DNA of 42,629 nt from Deltaproteobacteria bacterium (GTDB taxonomy: Bacteria; Desulfobacterota; Desulfarculia; Adiutricales; Adiutricaceae): positions 1-42,629 of the forward strand of contig JAITEZ010000414.1 of assembly GCA_031281735.1 (NCBI GenBank), written 5' to 3'. The notes beneath the pieces are model-generated. The model was not told where the DNA came from. It did no database searches and was given only the letters and a program-made list of their open reading frames with translations. Position numbers and translations under genes: made by a program. Each line of letters opens with the position of its first letter. Within the stretch, counting starts at the first letter, position 1. Positions 38,435 through 42,629 of the stretch are shown in pieces.

Positions 38435-39000
38435 CTATCCCTCACCGTCCTGAAGGAAGGGGCCTCCCGCGCGTCTCAGTGAAAGAAACGGCGGCCTTCC
38501 CGCCGCGGCGGCACGCGAACCGCCTCCCCGCGGCCCGTGAAGCCCGGCGGCAAGGCAGGCGAAGGCGTCCCCGGGCGGCATCGCCGCAGGCCCCGTCCCG
38601 CAAGGCCGGCGCCCCCCCGGGGGCGTTTGGCATCGGGTTCCCAACCGGCCCCACGCCGCAACGCTGCCTTTGTCCAGGATCGCCTGTCCGGCGTCCCGTC
38701 CGCTCCCGGCCCGCCTCTCCCGGCCCGCCGCTCCCGGCCAGCAAAGCCGCGGAAAGAACCCGCCCGCCGGTGAAAATCCTCCCGAAGCCGCCGGCCTGGA
38801 TGGCCTTGCCGGACCGGCAGAACCTTCCGTACCCGCCAAGACCGCCGGGATCCCATGGCTGCCTGGCCTATCCTGCCATGACCGCCATGGCCGCCGGGAC
38901 TGGACAGCAGGAGGACCACCGGGCGGGACGGCATCAGTCCGCGAAAAACGCGTCCCGCCTAGGCAGACGGCGTCTTCCCGATCATCCCGTCGCGACGGCC
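38435..39000 (-). pseudogene. Second decayed IS200/IS605-type tnpB 3' remnant
   Basis: QAILDKGSVAAWGRLGTRC; DAFACLAAGLHGPRG / GFTGRGEAVRVPPRREGRR; VSFTETRGRPLPSGR; end sequence ccctcaccgtcctgaaggaaggggcctcccgcg similar in layout to the first remnant's end. Confidence 0.55.
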
Positions 39001-39492
39001 CGCCACTCCCGCGAGTCCCTCCGCGTCCCGCGCCCCGTCCCGCGCCACCGCCCGGAGGGGCGCCCATGCCGGGCCGCCAGCCGGGGCCGCGCTTACCACG
39101 CCGGCGCCGGAAAGCCCGCGGCGCGGCGCGGGGGATTCAACATGCGTCCCCTTCCGCGCCCCCGTCTGGCCTCCCGCTGGAAGAAAACTCCCGCGCCGCG
39201 CGCTCCCCCTCCTGACGTGGCGGCAAGCTCCCGGCAGGGCCGCATGCGCCTTACCGGCCCGGAAAGACCCCGGCCCGGAAAAGCCTCAGTCCCGTAACCC
39301 CCCGGCCCGGAAGCCGCTGCCCCCGGCGGCGGCAGGGAGGGCGCGGAAACCGGGGGAGCGCCGTCTTCCGCGGGGGAGCCCGCCACCCGCCGAGGCGGGG
39401 GCCGGGAGCCCTCCGGGCGGCGCCCGGGGGACGGGGCCGCTTCCGGGAGGCCCCGAGGGGCGCCCGGCCCCGGGCCGGGGAAGGGGCCGGGG

Positions 39493-40659
39493 TCAGAACT
39501 TGAGGGAGGCTATCCTCTCGGCCGCCTCCTTCAGGCGGGGGACCTCCTGGACCAGGGCGAAGCGCACGTAGCCCTCCCCCGAGGGCCCGAAGCCGACGCC
39601 GGGGGTGGAGACGACGCCCGCGTCGTTCAGGAGCTTGGAGCAGAAGCCCTTGGAATCGAGGCCCCTGGGCACCCGGGCCCAGACGTAGAAGGTGTAGTCG
39701 GTATGGAGGTAGCCTATGCCCGCCCGGTCCAGGGCCCGGCAGAGGATCTCGCGGCGCTCGCCGTACAGCCTGCCCATGGCGGCCACGTCCGCGTGGTCGC
39801 TTTCCAGCGCCTTCATGGCGGCGAGCTGGACCGCCTGGAAGACGCCCGAGTCGACGTTGCTCTTGACGAGCCCCAGGCCCCTGATGAGGGTCTCGTTGCC
39901 CGCCGCCCAGCCGATCCGCCAGCCGGTCATGTTGAAGGTCTTGGAGAGGGAGTGGAACTCCACGGCCCTCGCCTTGGCGCCGGGCACCTCCAGGATGCTG
40001 GGGTGGGGCTTGGGCCGGGGAGTCACCTCGGAGTAGGCGGCGTCCGAGCAGGCGATGAGGTCCCACTTCTCCGCGAAGGCCAGGAGCTCGTAGTAGAACT
40101 CCAGGGACGCGGCCGCGCCGGTGGGGTTGTTGGGGTAGTTGACCCAGACGATCTTGGCCCTCGCCAGCTTCCCCTCGGGGACGGCCCGCAGATCGGGCAG
40201 GAAGCCGTTCCTCTCCAGGAGCGGCATGAAGACCGCCTCGCCCCCCGCGAAGAGGGTCCCGCTCCGGTAGACCGGGTAGGCGGGCTCCGGGCACAGCACC
40301 ACGTCGCCCGGGTTCACGAAGGCCAGGGGGAAGTTGGCGAGCCCCTCCTTGGAGCCGATGAGGGAGCAGACCTCGAGGTCCGGGACCAGGTCCACGCCGT
40401 GGCGGCGCCTGTACCACCGGGCGACCACCTCGCGGAAGGCGTTCATGCCGGAGTAGACGGGATACTGGTGGTTGGCCGGGTCGGCAGCGGCCTCGGCCAG
40501 GGCCCGCACCACGAAGGCGGGCGTGGGCCGGTCGGGATCCCCCACGCCCAGGTCGATGACGTCCACGCCGCGGGCCTTCACCTCGTCGCGGACCCGGTCG
40601 AGCTCCTTGAATAGGTAGGGTGGCAGGGCCTTGAGCCTGTCGGAGAATTCGATGCTCAT
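39493..40659 (-). CDS. dapL: LL-diaminopimelate aminotransferase-like class I/II aminotransferase
   Basis: RLKALPPYLFKELDRVRDEVKARGVDVIDLGVGDPDRPTP, QYPVYSGMNAFREVVARWYRRRHGVDL, VNYPNNPTGA, FHSLSKTFNMTGWRIGWAAGN. Confidence 0.87.
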   Translation of the reverse strand: MSIEFSDRLKALPPYLFKELDRVRDEVKARGVDVIDLGVGDPDRPTPAFVVRALAEAAADPANHQYPVYSGMNAFREVVARWYRRRHGVDLVPDLEVCSLIGSKEGLANFPLAFVNPGDVVLCPEPAYPVYRSGTLFAGGEAVFMPLLERNGFLPDLRAVPEGKLARAKIVWVNYPNNPTGAAASLEFYYELLAFAEKWDLIACSDAAYSEVTPRPKPHPSILEVPGAKARAVEFHSLSKTFNMTGWRIGWAAGNETLIRGLGLVKSNVDSGVFQAVQLAAMKALESDHADVAAMGRLYGERREILCRALDRAGIGYLHTDYTFYVWARVPRGLDSKGFCSKLLNDAGVVSTPGVGFGPSGEGYVRFALVQEVPRLKEAAERIASLKF

Positions 40660-40795
40660 AGCAGCTCCTTGGGCCGCTTCCGGGAGGATCCGGCGGCGAT
40701 GCGGCGGGGATCCGGCGCGCGGCAGCGGGTGAGGTGATGGGGCGTGGGGGGAGGAGGGCCGGCCGGGACACGCGGGGGGGCCTCCCCGGCGGGCG

Positions 40796-42445
40796 TCATT
40801 TCGCCCAGAGGGCGGCCGCCTGCTCGCGGAGCTTGAACTTCTGGATCTTCCCGCTCGCGGTGAGGGGGAACTCCTCGACCGTCTCCACGTAGCGGGGGAT
40901 CTTGTAGTTGGCGATGCGGTTCCGGAGGTACTTGCGGACCTCCCTGGCGTCCACGGGCGGCTCCCCTTCGTGGACGATGATGAAGACCCCCAGCTCCTCG
41001 CCGTGGAGGGTGGAGGGCACGGCCACCACCGCCACGTCCCTGACGCGGGGCATCCGGCGGATGGCCTCCTCCACCTCGCTGGGGTAGATGTTCTCGCCGG
41101 CGCGGATGATCATGTCCTTCCAGCGGCCGGTGATGACCAGGTAGTCGTCCTCGTCGAAGCGGCCCAGGTCGCCGGTGTAGACCCAGCCCTCCCTGTCCAT
41201 GATGGCGTCAGTGGCCTCGGGGAGGTTGTAATAGCCGCGCATGTTGACGTAGCCGCGGACGGCCACCTCGCCTATCTTCCCCCGGGGGACGGTCTGGCGC
41301 GTCTCGGGGTCCACTATCCGGAGCTCCACGCCGGGCATGGCCCGGCCCACGGTGGAGGTGCGCTTCTCCAGGGTGTCGCCGGAGGTGGTCTGCGAGACCA
41401 CCGGGGAGGTCTCGGTCATGCCGTAGCAGATGGTGATGTCCCGCATGTTCATGCGGTCGATGGTCTCCCGCATGGTCTTGATGGGGCAGGGGGAGCCGGC
41501 CATGATGCCGGTCCGGAGGCTCGTGAGGTCGAACTTGCCGAAGCTCTTCTGCTGCAGGAGCGTGATGAACATCGTGGGCACGCCGTAGAGGCCCGTGCAC
41601 CGCTCCTTCTCGACGTTCACCAGGATGTCCAGGGCGGAGTAGATGTCGAGTATGACCATGCAGGTGGCGTGGTTGAGGGCGGCCATGGCCCCCAGGACCA
41701 GCCCGAAGCAGTGGAAGAGGGGCACCGGGATGCAGACGCGGTCGTCCTTCGTGAGCCCCTGCCGGTACCCGATCCAGTAGCCGTTGGTGACGATGTTCTG
41801 ATGGGTGAGCATGACCCCCTTCGGGAACCCCGTGGTCCCGGAGGTGTACTGCATGTTCACCACGTCGTCCGGCCTCTGGGAGTCGGCTATCTCCCTGAGC
41901 TTCCCGGCCGGGAAGCCCTCCCCGCCCCTCAGAAGCTCGGCGTAGCTCCAGAAGCCCGGGGGCGTGCTGTCCTCGGGGCCCAGGAAGAAGGCCTTCTTGA
42001 GGAAGGGGAGCGCCTTCGACCTCATGCCGGTCCGGCCCCCCTCGGCTATCTCGGGGGCGATTTCGAGTATCGCGTCCACGTAGCTGAACCCCCTGAACCC
42101 GGGGATGCTGAAGACGTAGTGGCTCTCCGACTGGCTCAGGAGGTACTCGATCTCTGCGCGCCGGTAGTGGGTGTTCACGGTCACGAAAACGGCGCCGATC
42201 TTGGCGCAGGCGTAGCAGACCGTGAGCCACTCTGGCACGTTGGTGGCCCACATGGAGATCCGGTCCCCCGGCTCGACCCCCGCGGCGAGGAGCCCCCTCG
42301 CCAGGACATCGACCTCCTCGTTGAGCGAGGCCCAGGTGTAGCGTTTTCCCACTGCCGGATAGACCATGGCCTCGTAGTCCGGACACTCCCTGGCGTTGCG
42401 CTCCAGGACCTGGCCTATGGTCATGTTGACTAGATGTCCCTGCAT
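40796..42445 (-). CDS. AMP-dependent acyl-CoA synthetase/ligase (FadD-like)
   Basis: MQYTSGTTGFPKGVMLTHQNIVTNGYWIG, ICYGMTETSPVVSQTTSGDTLEKRTSTVGRAMPGVELRIVDPETRQTVPRGKIGEVAVRGYVNMRGYYN, GWVYTGDLGRFDEDDYLVITGRWKDMIIRAGENIYPSEVEEAI, LTASGKIQKFKLRE. Confidence 0.94.
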   Translation of the reverse strand: MQGHLVNMTIGQVLERNARECPDYEAMVYPAVGKRYTWASLNEEVDVLARGLLAAGVEPGDRISMWATNVPEWLTVCYACAKIGAVFVTVNTHYRRAEIEYLLSQSESHYVFSIPGFRGFSYVDAILEIAPEIAEGGRTGMRSKALPFLKKAFFLGPEDSTPPGFWSYAELLRGGEGFPAGKLREIADSQRPDDVVNMQYTSGTTGFPKGVMLTHQNIVTNGYWIGYRQGLTKDDRVCIPVPLFHCFGLVLGAMAALNHATCMVILDIYSALDILVNVEKERCTGLYGVPTMFITLLQQKSFGKFDLTSLRTGIMAGSPCPIKTMRETIDRMNMRDITICYGMTETSPVVSQTTSGDTLEKRTSTVGRAMPGVELRIVDPETRQTVPRGKIGEVAVRGYVNMRGYYNLPEATDAIMDREGWVYTGDLGRFDEDDYLVITGRWKDMIIRAGENIYPSEVEEAIRRMPRVRDVAVVAVPSTLHGEELGVFIIVHEGEPPVDAREVRKYLRNRIANYKIPRYVETVEEFPLTASGKIQKFKLREQAAALWAK

Positions 42446-42629
42446 AAATGCCGTTTTCTCTCTATAAGTCGGGCGGGGAGCAAGAGCCGCTGGACGGAAA
42501 GGCCGAAGGCCGGAGAGGCCGCGGGCCTGGTGGGACGGGAGCCGGGAAGGGGCGAGAGCCGGAGGACGGCAGGGCCGCCCCGCATGCCGGCGGAGGGCGG
42601 GCGGGACGCCCCACTGCTGGCAGCGGACG

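Overview
GC-rich bacterial chromosomal segment, probably deltaproteobacterial/Desulfobacterota-like (an inference from gene content only). It is mostly housekeeping genes separated by unusually long gene-poor spacers. Supported genes, in order: nadE, HD-GYP regulator, orphan NMT1-type binding protein (-), rsmD (-), hypothetical secreted protein (-), waaA/kdtA (-), SecB-like protein (-), RNase E/G (-), fused radical SAM/DUF2344 protein (-), pyrF (-), zinc-ribbon/proline-rich protein (-), ribE and ribD (-), nrdR, GGDEF diguanylate cyclase, Sua5/YciO-type protein, metN-metI-metQ, ThpR/LigT-like 2H phosphoesterase with a long tail (-), tRNA-Ala(GGC), LL-DAP aminotransferase-like protein (-), acyl-CoA synthetase (-). 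The accessory content is in the spacers. The region downstream of tRNA-Ala (about 34.2-39.1 kb) is a mobile-element graveyard: a frameshifted IS630 transposase, an IS66-like C-terminal remnant and two decayed IS200/IS605-type tnpB 3' ends, one of which keeps its terminal hairpin. Several nearly pure A+T islands (about 17.8, 18.4, 22.8-23.1, 32.9-33.6, 35.5, 38.3 kb) break up the GC-rich background. The best candidates for something undescribed are an orphan small-RNA locus near 19.57-19.79 kb (TTGGCA-N17-TATAAT promoter, structured interior, 16-bp GAAA-capped hairpin), a 42-bp nested dyad at 5399-5440, a structured metN leader, a 2H phosphoesterase whose second HxT motif is lost, and the fossil TnpB/omegaRNA-like loci. 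No intact defence system, CRISPR array or prophage was seen. All family assignments come from reading motifs by eye, and no database search was run.
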